A DNA stretch of 64,000 nucleotides from an uncultured Pelagibacteraceae bacterium (GCA_902524345.1 CABZCX010000004.1:1-64000); one strand, 5' to 3'. Shown: positions 37,747 to 46,270, numbered from the stretch's first letter. Translations and numbers: made by a program. Notes: a model not told the origin generated them from the letters alone.

Positions 37747-38936
37747 TGAAAATTCGCCCTGTTATTTTATGTGGTGGCGCTGGAACAAGACTTTGGCCTA
37801 AAGCTAAAAAACATCAAGCCAAACAATTTATCGATTTTGGTAATTGGACTTTATTGGGTAAAACTTTAGAGAGAGTTAAAGCGCCTATATTTGATGCTCC
37901 AATTATAAGCACCAATGCAAAATATTTAAGACAAGTAAAACAGCATCTAAAGAAACACAAAATAAGAAAATTTAAGATAGTTTTAGAGCCAGCTAAAAAA
38001 AATACAGCACCAGCTATATTAAGTACTGCATTAATAAAGGATATTCCAAATGAACAACCATTAATGTTTTTAGCCGCTGATCATCTAATAGAGAAGGTTG
38101 GTTTATTTAATAAAGCTATCAAAAAAAATCAAAAGAAACTCACTCATAATAATATCTTTATTTTTGGTATTAAACCCACAATGCCATCTAGTGAATTTGG
38201 ATATTTTTTAACTAAAAATAATAAAGTGTCTAGATTTGTAGAAAAACCTAAAGAGGCTAAAGCTAAACAAATAATTAGTAAAAAAGGTTATTGGAATTCT
38301 GGAATGTTTTATATGAGAAAAGACTCAATAATAAATAATTTTAAGAAATTTCAACCAAATATTTATCGAAATTGTAATAAAGCAGTATTAAAAGCAAAAT
38401 ATAAAAGTAATGTATATTATTTAAATAAACAAGCATTCACAAAAGCAAAAGCCAAGTCTTTTGACTATGCAATATTAGAAAAAACCAAAGATATAAATGC
38501 TATCAAATTAGATATTCCTTGGTCTGATTTAGGATCTTGGAAAGAAATCTGTAAGATGTACGGACGAAATAAAAGACATTATTTTAAAAAGAAAAATGTA
38601 TTTCATAGACCTTGGGGTAGTTATGTAAATCTATTTAATGGTAAGGAATTCTTAATTAAAGAATTATATGTAAAACCAAAAGGTATATTAAGTCTTCAAA
38701 AACATCATCATAGAGCTGAACATTGGGTAGTTACTCATGGTGAACCTAAAATTACTTTAAATAAGAAATATTTCACTATGAAACCTGATGAAACTATTTT
38801 TATTCCACTAGGTGCAATCCATAGAATAGAAAATCCCTATAAAAAACCAGTGAAAATAATTGAAGCTCAAGTAGGCTCGATTTTAAAAGAAACAGATATA
38901 GTGAGATATCAAGATATTTATGGCAGAGTAAAATAA
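37746..38936 (+). CDS. manC: Mannose-1-phosphate guanylyltransferase, with cupin domain
   Basis: Makes GDP-mannose, or a related NDP-sugar, for surface polysaccharides. Residues about 1-260 are the nucleotidyltransferase (CGGAGTRLWPKAKKHQAKQFIDFG, FLAADHLIEK, WNSGMFYM, DIPWSDLGSW). Residues about 285-396 are the type II phosphomannose isomerase cupin (RPWGSYVNLF, LSLQKHHHRAEHWVVTHGE). I chose ATG 37746, sharing a base with the ilvD stop; a TTG one codon earlier is possible. At 396 residues it is shorter than the usual 460-480, the loss being in the central linker. The stop abuts the convergent kinase gene with no spacer. Confidence 0.88.
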   Translation: MKIRPVILCGGAGTRLWPKAKKHQAKQFIDFGNWTLLGKTLERVKAPIFDAPIISTNAKYLRQVKQHLKKHKIRKFKIVLEPAKKNTAPAILSTALIKDIPNEQPLMFLAADHLIEKVGLFNKAIKKNQKKLTHNNIFIFGIKPTMPSSEFGYFLTKNNKVSRFVEKPKEAKAKQIISKKGYWNSGMFYMRKDSIINNFKKFQPNIYRNCNKAVLKAKYKSNVYYLNKQAFTKAKAKSFDYAILEKTKDINAIKLDIPWSDLGSWKEICKMYGRNKRHYFKKKNVFHRPWGSYVNLFNGKEFLIKELYVKPKGILSLQKHHHRAEHWVVTHGEPKITLNKKYFTMKPDETIFIPLGAIHRIENPYKKPVKIIEAQVGSILKETDIVRYQDIYGRVK

Positions 38937-39821
38937 TTATTTTACAAGAAAATTCACTTTTTTATTTGATAGATTTAAATGAATTTTTTTATATGAACCA
39001 AAATTATCTCCATCAATTTGAACAGGTATCAAATCATTTCCATCAATTGTAATGTTTTGTGAATAAGTAGTAATAACATTTTTATTTTTACTTAAATCAC
39101 CATTAAGAATTATTAAAAATATAGAATATAATAAATTGATCCTAGTTAAATCCTTAAATATATATGTGACTATTTTATTTTCAAAAATATTTGTTTTATT
39201 TATTTTATGATGTCCAGCGTAATATTTGGTATTTGAAGATAATATCCAGTCTGCTTGATAAAATTGTCCATCAAAAGTAACATTTAATTTTTTATTATTC
39301 ATAAACAAGAAATATTGAAAACCTTTGATACCAAATATCACTTTTCCAAGAATTTTTTTAATTTTTGAATTAATTGAATGAACAATTTTTGCATCCCATC
39401 CTATACCAGCCATTAAAAAGAAATAATTCTCGTTAATTTTTACAAGATTAGAGGATTTATAATTATTAGAAATCAATACATTGACTATATCATCAATCTT
39501 TTTATTCATTGATAATTCAGCTTGCAATAAATTTGCAGTCCCAGCAGGTATATAGCCTATAGCAAAATCGTCTTTAAAATTAAAATCATTCTTTATTAAT
39601 TCATTAATTGCAAAAGAAACAGATCCATCTCCACCAGCAACTATTAATCGATCATAATTTTTTTGATTAAAGTTTTTAAAAATTTTCTTAGCTTGATTTA
39701 TTGTTTTGGTCTCAAAGTATTCTACTGAATTATTTTCTTTTAACTTAGATAAAACCCTATTTATGAATTTTGATTTTCTTCCAGAGGAAGAGTTTTGATT
39801 GTAAATTAAACAATACAACAT
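38937..39821 (-). CDS. Diacylglycerol kinase family lipid kinase
   Basis: Probable soluble lipid kinase of the DagK/YegS type. The 294-residue protein shows the nucleotide-binding VAGGDGSVSFAINELI (GGDG motif, serine instead of the common threonine) near residue 62, GYIPAGTANLLQAEL and a C-terminal beta domain with VQIDGDNF. It is divergent from the PlcP-type phosphoesterase gene across 98 bases that carry Pho-box-like repeats in both directions. This suggests it phosphorylates diacylglycerol released during phosphate-starvation lipid turnover, or returns it to phospholipid. Substrate assignment is inference from context. Confidence 0.8.
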   Translation of the reverse strand: MLYCLIYNQNSSSGRKSKFINRVLSKLKENNSVEYFETKTINQAKKIFKNFNQKNYDRLIVAGGDGSVSFAINELIKNDFNFKDDFAIGYIPAGTANLLQAELSMNKKIDDIVNVLISNNYKSSNLVKINENYFFLMAGIGWDAKIVHSINSKIKKILGKVIFGIKGFQYFLFMNNKKLNVTFDGQFYQADWILSSNTKYYAGHHKINKTNIFENKIVTYIFKDLTRINLLYSIFLIILNGDLSKNKNVITTYSQNITIDGNDLIPVQIDGDNFGSYKKIHLNLSNKKVNFLVK

Positions 39822-39840
39822 AATTAATCCTTAAAAAATT

Positions 39841-39858
39841 TTTAACAAATTTGTAACA
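39841..39858 (+). promoter_or_regulatory. Candidate Pho box facing plcP-agt
   Basis: Two 7-base elements, TTTAACA and TGTAACA, are separated by AATT, an 11-base period equal to that of known PhoB boxes (CTGTCAT-like repeats spaced by 4). It ends 61 bases before the plcP start. The same elements recur before pstS. The -10 is not certain. Confidence 0.6.
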
Positions 39859-39887
39859 TTTAAATGAGATAAGAAATACATGATTCG

Positions 39888-39905
39888 TGTTACAGTTGTA
39901 TTAAA
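39888..39905 (-). promoter_or_regulatory. Candidate Pho box facing the lipid kinase gene
   Basis: Read on the minus strand: TTTAATA, CAAC, TGTAACA, again two 7-base elements at an 11-base period, now pointing to the gene that starts at 39821, 66 bases away. With the opposite-strand box at 39841-39858 this makes a divergent control region. The first element differs by one base from the TTTAACA seen at other sites. Confidence 0.45.
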
Positions 39906-39919
39906 ATATAGGCCTTTAA

Positions 39920-40732
39920 ATGCCTAACATACTTAAATACAAAAGCATTTTTATTTCTGATGTGCATTTGGGTACCAAGGGTTGTCAGGCGAAAAAACTT
40001 TTAGAGTTTTTTAAAAACTCAAGATCTGAAAATCTTTATCTTGTAGGAGACATTATAGATGTCTGGGAAATGCAAAAAAGTTTTTTTTGGCCTCAAGAAC
40101 ATAATGATGTAATCCAAAAAATTTTAAGAAAAGCAAGACATGGCACTAAAGTTTTCTATATTATGGGCAACCATGATGAAATGTTAAGAAAATTTATTCC
40201 AATGAATTTTGGTGACATCCATATGGTTAATAGAGTTATTCATGAGACAAATGCTGGAAAAAAATATGTTGTTGTTCATGGTGATGCTTGGGATGGTGTT
40301 ATGAAACATGCTAAATGGCTATCTAAACTTGGATCAATAGCTTACAATTTATTGTTACAAATAAATGTAATAATTAATTTCTTTAGAAGGTTGAGAGGAA
40401 AAGAATATTGGTCTCTTGCAAAATATTTAAAATATAAGGTTAAGAACGCCGTCAAATATATTGGTGAATATGAAAAAACACTCTCAGATTATGCAAAAAG
40501 AAAAAAATTTGATGGAATAATTTGTGGCCATATCCATCATGCTGAGGATAGAGATTTTAATGGGGTCAATTATTTAAATTGTGGAGACTGGGTAGAATCT
40601 TGCACTGCATTAGCCGAAAATTACGATGGTAGCTTTGAAATATTATATTGGGATAAAATAAGAGAACAATATTTAGACACTCAAGAAATAATTAAACCTA
40701 TTAAAAATGAAGACTTAAAAAAAGCTTCGTAA
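39920..40732 (+). CDS. plcP: PlcP-type metallophosphoesterase (phospholipid phospholipase C-like)
   Basis: Likely removes the head group of phospholipids to give diacylglycerol during phosphate starvation. The 270-residue calcineurin-like enzyme has all metal-ligand motifs: SDVHLG (D14, H16), GDIIDVWE (D44), GNHDE (N84, H85), HGD (H120) and GHIHH (H204, H206). Such proteins are often annotated as LpxH, but here LpxI is encoded in the lipid A operon, and this gene sits before an Agt-type glycosyltransferase within the Pho cluster, the arrangement known for PlcP. A Pho-box-like repeat lies upstream. agt follows after 3 bases. Confidence 0.85.
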   Translation: MPNILKYKSIFISDVHLGTKGCQAKKLLEFFKNSRSENLYLVGDIIDVWEMQKSFFWPQEHNDVIQKILRKARHGTKVFYIMGNHDEMLRKFIPMNFGDIHMVNRVIHETNAGKKYVVVHGDAWDGVMKHAKWLSKLGSIAYNLLLQINVIINFFRRLRGKEYWSLAKYLKYKVKNAVKYIGEYEKTLSDYAKRKKFDGIICGHIHHAEDRDFNGVNYLNCGDWVESCTALAENYDGSFEILYWDKIREQYLDTQEIIKPIKNEDLKKAS

Positions 40733-40735
40733 TTA

Positions 40736-41743
40736 ATGAAAATTTTAATCGCAACAGATGCATATTTTCCACAAGTAAATGGTGTTGTAAGAACCTTGCA
40801 TGAAACAGGTAAAATTTTAAAAGAACAAGGTCATAGAATAGAATATATCACACCAGAATTATTTTTAACTTTTCCGATGCCAAAATATAATGAAATTAGA
40901 ATATCTATTAATGTTTGGCCAAGAGTTGGTAGCTTAATAAAGAAAATAAAACCTGATGCAATTCATATAGCTACTGAAGGTCCTATAGGGACTATGGCAA
41001 GAAGATATTGTTTGAAGAATAAACTAAAGTTTACCACAAGTTTTCATACAAGATTTGATAAATATCTTAAGCTTTACTTTCCTATTATACCTGCAAAATG
41101 GGCTGAAAAATTCTTAGCAAACTTTCATAATAAGGCTGAGAGAATCTTAGTAACAACAGAATCTATGAGAAAAGAATTAATCGATATAGGTATAGATAAT
41201 AATAAAATGATTACTTGGACAAGAGGAGGCAATCATGGAGCTTTTAAGAGTCCGAAAAAAATTGATTTACCACATAAAAGACCGATTTGGATTTATGTTG
41301 GAAGAGTTGCAGTTGAAAAAAACATAAGAGCTTTTTTAGAATGTGATTTAGAGGGTACAAAAATGATAATAGGAAAGGGACCTGATTTAAAAAAATTAAA
41401 AAAAGAATTTCCTAAAGATATTTTTTTAGGAGAAAAAACAAACGGTGAATTAGCGTCTCATTTTGCATCTTCCGATGTTTTTGTATTTCCAAGTAAAACA
41501 GATACATTTGGAATTGTAGTTTGTGAGTCTTTAAATTGCGGAACACCTGTAGCTGCTTATCCTGTTCCAGGTCCTAAAGATATATTTGAGGGTTCCAAAA
41601 TAAATTGTTTAGATAATGATCTTAAAGTTTCAGCTCATAAAGCTTTGAAAGTTAATAGAAATGATTGTCTTGAATTTGCAAAAAAATTCACTTGGGAAGA
41701 AACAGCAAAAATATTTTTTAACAATATTTCACCAAATCATTAG
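40736..41743 (+). CDS. agt: Agt-type GT4 glycosyltransferase for glycolipid synthesis
   Basis: Probably transfers glucose or glucuronic acid from a UDP-sugar to diacylglycerol, making phosphorus-free glycolipids. The 335-residue GT-B protein has the N-terminal TDAYFPQVNGVVRTLHET, FHTRFDKYLKLYFP (as in SqdX/Agt relatives), the donor-domain YVGRVAVEKNIRAF and the GT4 signature PSKTDTFGIVVCESLNCGTPV with its two glutamate-region residues. It directly follows plcP, so diacylglycerol released by PlcP would be its acceptor. The donor sugar cannot be read from sequence. Confidence 0.85.
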   Translation: MKILIATDAYFPQVNGVVRTLHETGKILKEQGHRIEYITPELFLTFPMPKYNEIRISINVWPRVGSLIKKIKPDAIHIATEGPIGTMARRYCLKNKLKFTTSFHTRFDKYLKLYFPIIPAKWAEKFLANFHNKAERILVTTESMRKELIDIGIDNNKMITWTRGGNHGAFKSPKKIDLPHKRPIWIYVGRVAVEKNIRAFLECDLEGTKMIIGKGPDLKKLKKEFPKDIFLGEKTNGELASHFASSDVFVFPSKTDTFGIVVCESLNCGTPVAAYPVPGPKDIFEGSKINCLDNDLKVSAHKALKVNRNDCLEFAKKFTWEETAKIFFNNISPNH

Positions 41744-41753
41744 TTAATTTTTC

Positions 41754-41796
41754 CTTAATTTATTTGCATTAAAAAGTTTAATGATGCAAAATTAAG
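41754..41796 (+). other. Inverted repeat between agt and phoR
   Basis: CTTAATTT at the left and AAATTAAG at the right enclose a second inverted pair (TTTGCAT and ATGCAAA). There is no T-run after it, so it is not a typical terminator. It ends 12 bases before phoR and may be a 3'-end structure of agt, an operator, or a leader element of phoR. There is no Pho-box repeat in this 65-base gap. Confidence 0.4.
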
Positions 41797-41808
41797 TCGT
41801 CTAAATTT

Positions 41809-42954
41809 ATGGAATATTTCATCATTCTACTTATAGTTGTTATAATTTATCTCCTCTATTTACTTAATCAAAAAAAAAACAAATCAATAAATACTGCTAC
41901 AATAATTAATAAAAGAGAGGAAAAAACCAAAAGAGTAATTATTGATGAGCTTGAGGATCAATTTTTTGCATTAAATAAATTTAACATAATTAAATATGCC
42001 AATCCAAGTGCATTAAAAAGATTTGGAAGTAATTTAATTGATAAAAACATATCTTCTATAATTCGAAAACCAGAATTAATAGAAAATATTGAAAAAGCTA
42101 TTGTTGAAAATAAAACAAAAAATATTGACATTGAAATAGACCTCCCATCATATCAATTCTATAAAATTTATATTATTCCTGGCCCAACTCATTTGTTTAC
42201 TGAACCAGACTCTGTTGTGTTATTTTTAAAAGATTTTACTGAAATTACAAAAGCACAAAAATTTAAAACTGATTTTGTAGCAAATGTAAGCCATGAATTA
42301 AGAACACCTTTAATGGCAATCAAAGGATCACTAGAAACAATTGAGGGCCCAGCGTCTGATGATGAAAAGGCTAAAAAAAAATTTATGAAAATAATGACTG
42401 ATCAATCAAATAGAATGGAAAATTTAATTAATGATCTTTTAATACTCACAAGAATTGAATTAGAAGAACACATAAGGCCAAACTCTTTAGTTGATATAAA
42501 TGATCTTTTCAAAACAATCATCAGTAATTTTGAGATTGTTTTAAAAAGAAAGAAATTAAATATTAATTTATCTCTCGCCAATCCAACAGTTGTTATTGGA
42601 GATGAAAAAAAATTACAAACTGTTTTTTCTAATCTTTTAGATAATGCAATTAAATATTCAAAGGAAAATAAGTCTATTTTTATATCAAGCAAAATTAGCG
42701 ATGGTAAATTGTTAGAAAAAAATTTTATGATCAGTATTAAAGACGAAGGTGTTGGCATTCCTCAAAGATATATTTCTAGAATTACAGAAAGATTTTTTAG
42801 GGTAGATCTTGAACAAAGTAACAAAGTTGGTGGAACCGGTTTAGGATTAGCTATTGTTAAACATATAGTTACTCAACATCGTGGACACTATGAGATTCTA
42901 AGTGAGGAAAACCAAGGAACTGAAATTCAAATTTATTTACCAGCGAAAACTTAA
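41809..42954 (+). CDS. phoR: Phosphate-regulon sensor kinase PhoR
   Basis: Membrane histidine kinase that controls PhoB. The 381-residue protein has one N-terminal transmembrane helix (about 3-20), a divergent PAS-like domain (about 45-145), the H-box FVANVSHELRTPLMAIKGSLE with H162, and the ATP-binding core (NAIKYS, DEGVGIP, GTGLGLAIV). The short sensor with one helix is like other PhoR proteins that sense through PstSCAB-PhoU. Here phoR is separated from phoB by the pst genes and sits closer to plcP-agt. Confidence 0.92.
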   Translation: MEYFIILLIVVIIYLLYLLNQKKNKSINTATIINKREEKTKRVIIDELEDQFFALNKFNIIKYANPSALKRFGSNLIDKNISSIIRKPELIENIEKAIVENKTKNIDIEIDLPSYQFYKIYIIPGPTHLFTEPDSVVLFLKDFTEITKAQKFKTDFVANVSHELRTPLMAIKGSLETIEGPASDDEKAKKKFMKIMTDQSNRMENLINDLLILTRIELEEHIRPNSLVDINDLFKTIISNFEIVLKRKKLNINLSLANPTVVIGDEKKLQTVFSNLLDNAIKYSKENKSIFISSKISDGKLLEKNFMISIKDEGVGIPQRYISRITERFFRVDLEQSNKVGGTGLGLAIVKHIVTQHRGHYEILSEENQGTEIQIYLPAKT

Positions 42955-42994
42955 ATTTAAAAAATATTATATTGTAATAGTTTTAGAAGGTTTT

Positions 42995-43012
42995 TTTAAC
43001 AATTCTTTACTT
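42995..43012 (+). promoter_or_regulatory. Candidate Pho box upstream of the secreted protein gene
   Basis: TTTAACA, ATTC, TTTACTT: two 7-base elements at the 11-base period, with the same ATTC spacer as the pstS site. It ends 32 bases before the start codon at 43045. The second element is less well conserved than at pstS. Confidence 0.45.
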
Positions 43013-43044
43013 GATTAATTTTAATCTTTTAATTAATTTTTTAT

Positions 43045-43653
43045 ATGGTTAAAATATTTAAAAATATTTTGATTTTTCCTTTTTTATTAAGCTCTATAAC
43101 AACAAGTGTTTTTTCTAAAGATATCACAACATTATTAAGAAATCAGCAACTTACAGTTTTTGATATTGGAATTTTTAGATTAGAGGCAGATTTGAAAACT
43201 TCATATCCTTCTATTAAAGATCATTTAGAAGTTACTGAAGCTGAATTTTATACAGACGTAGTTACCTCGTATTCTAAAAATTCAATTGATTTAATTGTTT
43301 CTGTTCCTATGAATAGAAATCTCAAGAAGGAAAATTATTTTTCAGATTCTTTTAGATGTAGGAATATTTTTAATTCTGTAAGAGATTTTTTATTGAGGAA
43401 TGAAAATTTGAGTAATTATAGATATACTATGGCTACAAGCTATTTAACCTCTATATTTTCAACCCCAAGTTCATGGCCAAGCTGGAGATATGATGAAGAA
43501 ATTAGAGAGGAATTAGTAAACTTAGTAAAACTAGAAATAACTTTACGTCCAACCAAAGAACTAGCTCTTAATGAACAGGTAAACCCTGTTTCATGTATTG
43601 GTGGCTTAGAAACTGATATTGATCAAATAATTATATCAAAAAAATACAACTAA
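43045..43653 (+). CDS. Unrecognised secreted protein in the Pho cluster
   Basis: I do not recognise a family. The 202-residue product begins with a signal peptide (FKNILIFPFLLSSITTSVFS, cleavage near residue 24 before KDITTLL), so it is probably periplasmic. Mature residues 25-202 contain two cysteines only (C105, C184), which could form one disulfide, a tryptophan-rich stretch SSWPSWRYDEE (142-152) and no further transmembrane segment. It lies between phoR and pstS, has a Pho-box-like repeat just upstream, and shares strand and spacing with the pst genes. A role in phosphate stress is inferred from context alone. Confidence 0.8.
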   Translation: MVKIFKNILIFPFLLSSITTSVFSKDITTLLRNQQLTVFDIGIFRLEADLKTSYPSIKDHLEVTEAEFYTDVVTSYSKNSIDLIVSVPMNRNLKKENYFSDSFRCRNIFNSVRDFLLRNENLSNYRYTMATSYLTSIFSTPSSWPSWRYDEEIREELVNLVKLEITLRPTKELALNEQVNPVSCIGGLETDIDQIIISKKYN

Positions 43654-43664
43654 AAAGTTACCTT

Positions 43665-43693
43665 TTTAACAAAAGTGTAACAATTCTGTAATA
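43665..43693 (+). promoter_or_regulatory. Pho box of pstS, three iterated elements
   Basis: Three 7-base elements follow each other at exactly 11-base steps: TTTAACA (43665), TGTAACA (43676) and TGTAATA (43687), with spacers AAAG and ATTC. This is the PhoB direct-repeat geometry with one extra half-box. A TTATAC-like -10 lies near 43711, 17-18 bases after the last element begins to act as -35. This is the clearest Pho site in the window. Confidence 0.75.
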
Positions 43694-43762
43694 TTAAAGA
43701 TTCAATAAATTTATACGAGTTAATCATCTTTTAATTAATAAATAACGAAAGGATTAAAGATA

Positions 43763-44794
43763 ATGAAAAAACTAACTATAGTAATTGCTTCTTTAGTTGC
43801 ACTTTCAATTGCAACTGTTGCTCAAGCAAGAGATCAAATTAAGATAGTTGGTTCTTCTACAGTATTCCCTTATGCAACAGTTGTTGCTGAAAGATTTGGT
43901 GGTTCAGGATTTAAAACTCCTGTAATCGAGTCTACTGGTACTGGTGGTGGAGCTAAACTATTCTGTGCTGGTGTAGGTGAACAACATCCAGATATTACAA
44001 ATGCATCAAGAGCTATGAAAGATAAAGAAAAAGCTCTATGTAAGAAAAATGGTGTTAATGATATCGTTGAGATCGTAATTGGTAACGATGGTATTACATT
44101 AGCTTACAGCAAAGATGCAAAACCAGTAAACTTTACTAAAGAACAATTATATTTAGCACTTGCTGCTCATACAGTTGTTGATGGTAAATTAGTTCCAAAT
44201 ATTTATAAAACTTGGGACCAAATTGACCCTAGCTTACCAAAACAAAAAATCTCAGTGATGATCCCACCAGGAACATCAGGAACTAGAGATGCTTGGAATT
44301 CTTTAGTAATGAAAAAAGGTATGACTAAAGAAGCTAAAGCTCTTTATAAAGCTGGTTTTGAAGCTGGAAATAAAAAATACAAAAAACCTCAAAAACTTTA
44401 CAGAGAAGATGGTGCTGCTATTGAAGTTGGAGAAAACGATAGTTTAATCATCCAAAAGTTAACTCAAGATAAAGAAATGTTTGGTTTCTTTGGTTTCAGT
44501 TATTTCTTAGCTGCAAAAGATAAATTGCAAGCAGCAAGTATTGATGGTGGACAACCGTCATTAAAGTCTATTCAAGACTACAGTTATGCTGTTGCTAGAC
44601 CATTATTCTTCTACGTGAAAAAAGCACACGTTGGAGTAATTCCAGGCTTACATGAGTTTGTGAAAGAATTCACAACTAAGAAAGCTATTGGAAAAGGGGG
44701 TTACTTAGCAGACATTGGTTTAGTGCCATTAGACTCTAAGTTGTATAAAACAACTAGAACTAATGCTACGAAGCTAGTTGCTATGGGTAATTAA
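43763..44794 (+). CDS. pstS: Phosphate ABC transporter, periplasmic binding protein PstS
   Basis: High-affinity periplasmic phosphate receptor. The 343-residue protein has a clear signal peptide (MKKLTIVIASLVALSIATVAQA, cut after residue 22) and PstS motifs IVGSSTVFPYATVV, STGTGGGAKLFCAG, GNDGITLAYSKD and MIPPGTSGTRDAWNS. It has an AAAGGA ribosome-binding site, a leader of about 60 bases with three Pho elements ahead of it, and a strong terminator hairpin after it, indicating high, phosphate-controlled expression. pstC, pstA, pstB, phoU and phoB follow. Confidence 0.95.
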   Translation: MKKLTIVIASLVALSIATVAQARDQIKIVGSSTVFPYATVVAERFGGSGFKTPVIESTGTGGGAKLFCAGVGEQHPDITNASRAMKDKEKALCKKNGVNDIVEIVIGNDGITLAYSKDAKPVNFTKEQLYLALAAHTVVDGKLVPNIYKTWDQIDPSLPKQKISVMIPPGTSGTRDAWNSLVMKKGMTKEAKALYKAGFEAGNKKYKKPQKLYREDGAAIEVGENDSLIIQKLTQDKEMFGFFGFSYFLAAKDKLQAASIDGGQPSLKSIQDYSYAVARPLFFYVKKAHVGVIPGLHEFVKEFTTKKAIGKGGYLADIGLVPLDSKLYKTTRTNATKLVAMGN

Positions 44795-44818
44795 TTATTC
44801 CTCAGTTAACAAATGATT

Positions 44819-44850
44819 AAAAAGGGGGTCTTTTTAGACCCCTTTTTTTT
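44819..44850 (+). terminator. Attenuating terminator between pstS and pstC
   Basis: GGGGTCT and AGACCCC pair around a TTTT loop; the stem is extended by a G-T pair and five A-T pairs, and the T-run carries on to 44850. As at aapJ, a rho-independent hairpin separates the binding-protein gene from its permease genes. pstC then has its own strong ribosome-binding site. Confidence 0.85.
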
Positions 44851-44884
44851 AAAAAAGAGTAAAGTCCTCACTTAAGGAGATTCT

Positions 44885-46270
44885 GTGAACTTAATATTAT
44901 TTACATTTATTGTTCTTCTAGGTTTCACAAGCTATTATTTTGGACGCAAAAAAGCATATACAATTCAATCTACAAAAAAAAGATTAACCGCATTACCACA
45001 ATTTTATGGTTATTATCTTGCAATCTGGTGTGCAATACCAGCCTTTATAATTTTTTCATTATGGGCAATTTTTGAGCCCACAATTGTAAAACTATTAATC
45101 TTAAGTGATTATTCAAATCAAGGTTATCTTGATGATGAATTAAATTTATTATACGAAAAATCAAAAGCATTGTCTCGAGGGCAATTCACTGGAGAAATTA
45201 CACCTTTTATTGAAGCTTCAGCTGAAAAATATTTAAGTCTTCGATCAATAGCTCAAAGTTCAAAAGTTGTTATAGTATTATCTGCAATTATTGCCTCTGT
45301 TGCTTATGCGTATAAAAGAATTTCATCTAATTCTAGAACAAGAGAACCAGTTGAAAAATTTTTGAACGCAGTTTTATTTACAGCTTCTTTAGCTGCAATA
45401 TTAACTACTGTTGGAATAGTTTTCTCACTTATATTTCAAACTATAGATTTTTTTAAAGTAATTCCATTATTTGATTTTGTCTTTGGAACTCACTGGTATC
45501 CAGCAAAAGCTTTTGTTAGAGATTCTTCTGAAGCTTTAGATCCGACAATGTATTCAGATACTTTTGGAGCAGTCCCTATTTTTGCAGGTACTTTTTTTAT
45601 TGCATTTATTGCTATGTGCGTTGCTATCCCAATTGGATTAATGAGTGGAATTTATTTAGCTGAATATGCATCAACTAAAGTTAGACAATATGCAAAACCA
45701 TTAATTGAAATTTTAGCTGGTATACCAACAGTTGTTTATGGTTTTTTTGCTGCCCTAACTGTTGGACCATTTTTGAAAGAATTAGGAACTTCAATGGGTC
45801 TTGAAGTTTCAGCTGAAAGTGCTTTAGCAGCAGGAGGGGTAATGGGTATTATGATTATACCATTTATTTCAAGTTTAAGTGACGATGTAATTACAAGTGT
45901 GCCTCAAAGTTTAAGAGATGGAAGTTACGCTATGGGAGCAACTAAATCAGAAACAATTAAGAGAGTTATTTTTCCCGCGGCATTGCCGGGGATAGTTGGA
46001 TCTATTTTACTTGGTGTTTCAAGAGCTATTGGAGAAACAATGATAGTTGTTATGGCCTCTGGTTTAGCTGCTAATTTAACTTTAAATCCTTTAGAGTCTA
46101 CTTCAACGATTACAGCTCAAATTGTAGTTATTCTAATTGGTGACCAAGCTTTTGGCGACCCAAAAACGCAAGCTGCTTTTGCTTTAGGTATGTCATTATT
46201 TTTAGTAACACTTTGTTTAAATATTGTGGCCTTGAGAGTAGTTAAAAAATATAGAGAAAAATATGAATAA
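44885..46270 (+). CDS. pstC: Phosphate ABC transporter permease PstC
   Basis: Inner-membrane subunit of the phosphate importer. The 461-residue protein has a long N-terminal region (two helices and a periplasmic part, about residues 1-200) and the permease core from about 235, with IEILAGIPTVVYGFFAALTVGPFL and the EAA-type loop RDGSYAMGATKSETIKRVIFPAALPGI (in segments). This extended form is usual in Alphaproteobacteria. The start is GTG with the ribosome-binding site AAGGAGA 6 bases before it. It overlaps pstA by 8 bases. Confidence 0.93.
   Translation: MNLILFTFIVLLGFTSYYFGRKKAYTIQSTKKRLTALPQFYGYYLAIWCAIPAFIIFSLWAIFEPTIVKLLILSDYSNQGYLDDELNLLYEKSKALSRGQFTGEITPFIEASAEKYLSLRSIAQSSKVVIVLSAIIASVAYAYKRISSNSRTREPVEKFLNAVLFTASLAAILTTVGIVFSLIFQTIDFFKVIPLFDFVFGTHWYPAKAFVRDSSEALDPTMYSDTFGAVPIFAGTFFIAFIAMCVAIPIGLMSGIYLAEYASTKVRQYAKPLIEILAGIPTVVYGFFAALTVGPFLKELGTSMGLEVSAESALAAGGVMGIMIIPFISSLSDDVITSVPQSLRDGSYAMGATKSETIKRVIFPAALPGIVGSILLGVSRAIGETMIVVMASGLAANLTLNPLESTSTITAQIVVILIGDQAFGDPKTQAAFALGMSLFLVTLCLNIVALRVVKKYREKYE

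Noticed and set aside
42402..42758. 118-codon minus-strand frame
   Set aside because: Antisense shadow of the phoR kinase domain; composition follows the sense codons and no family is recognisable.
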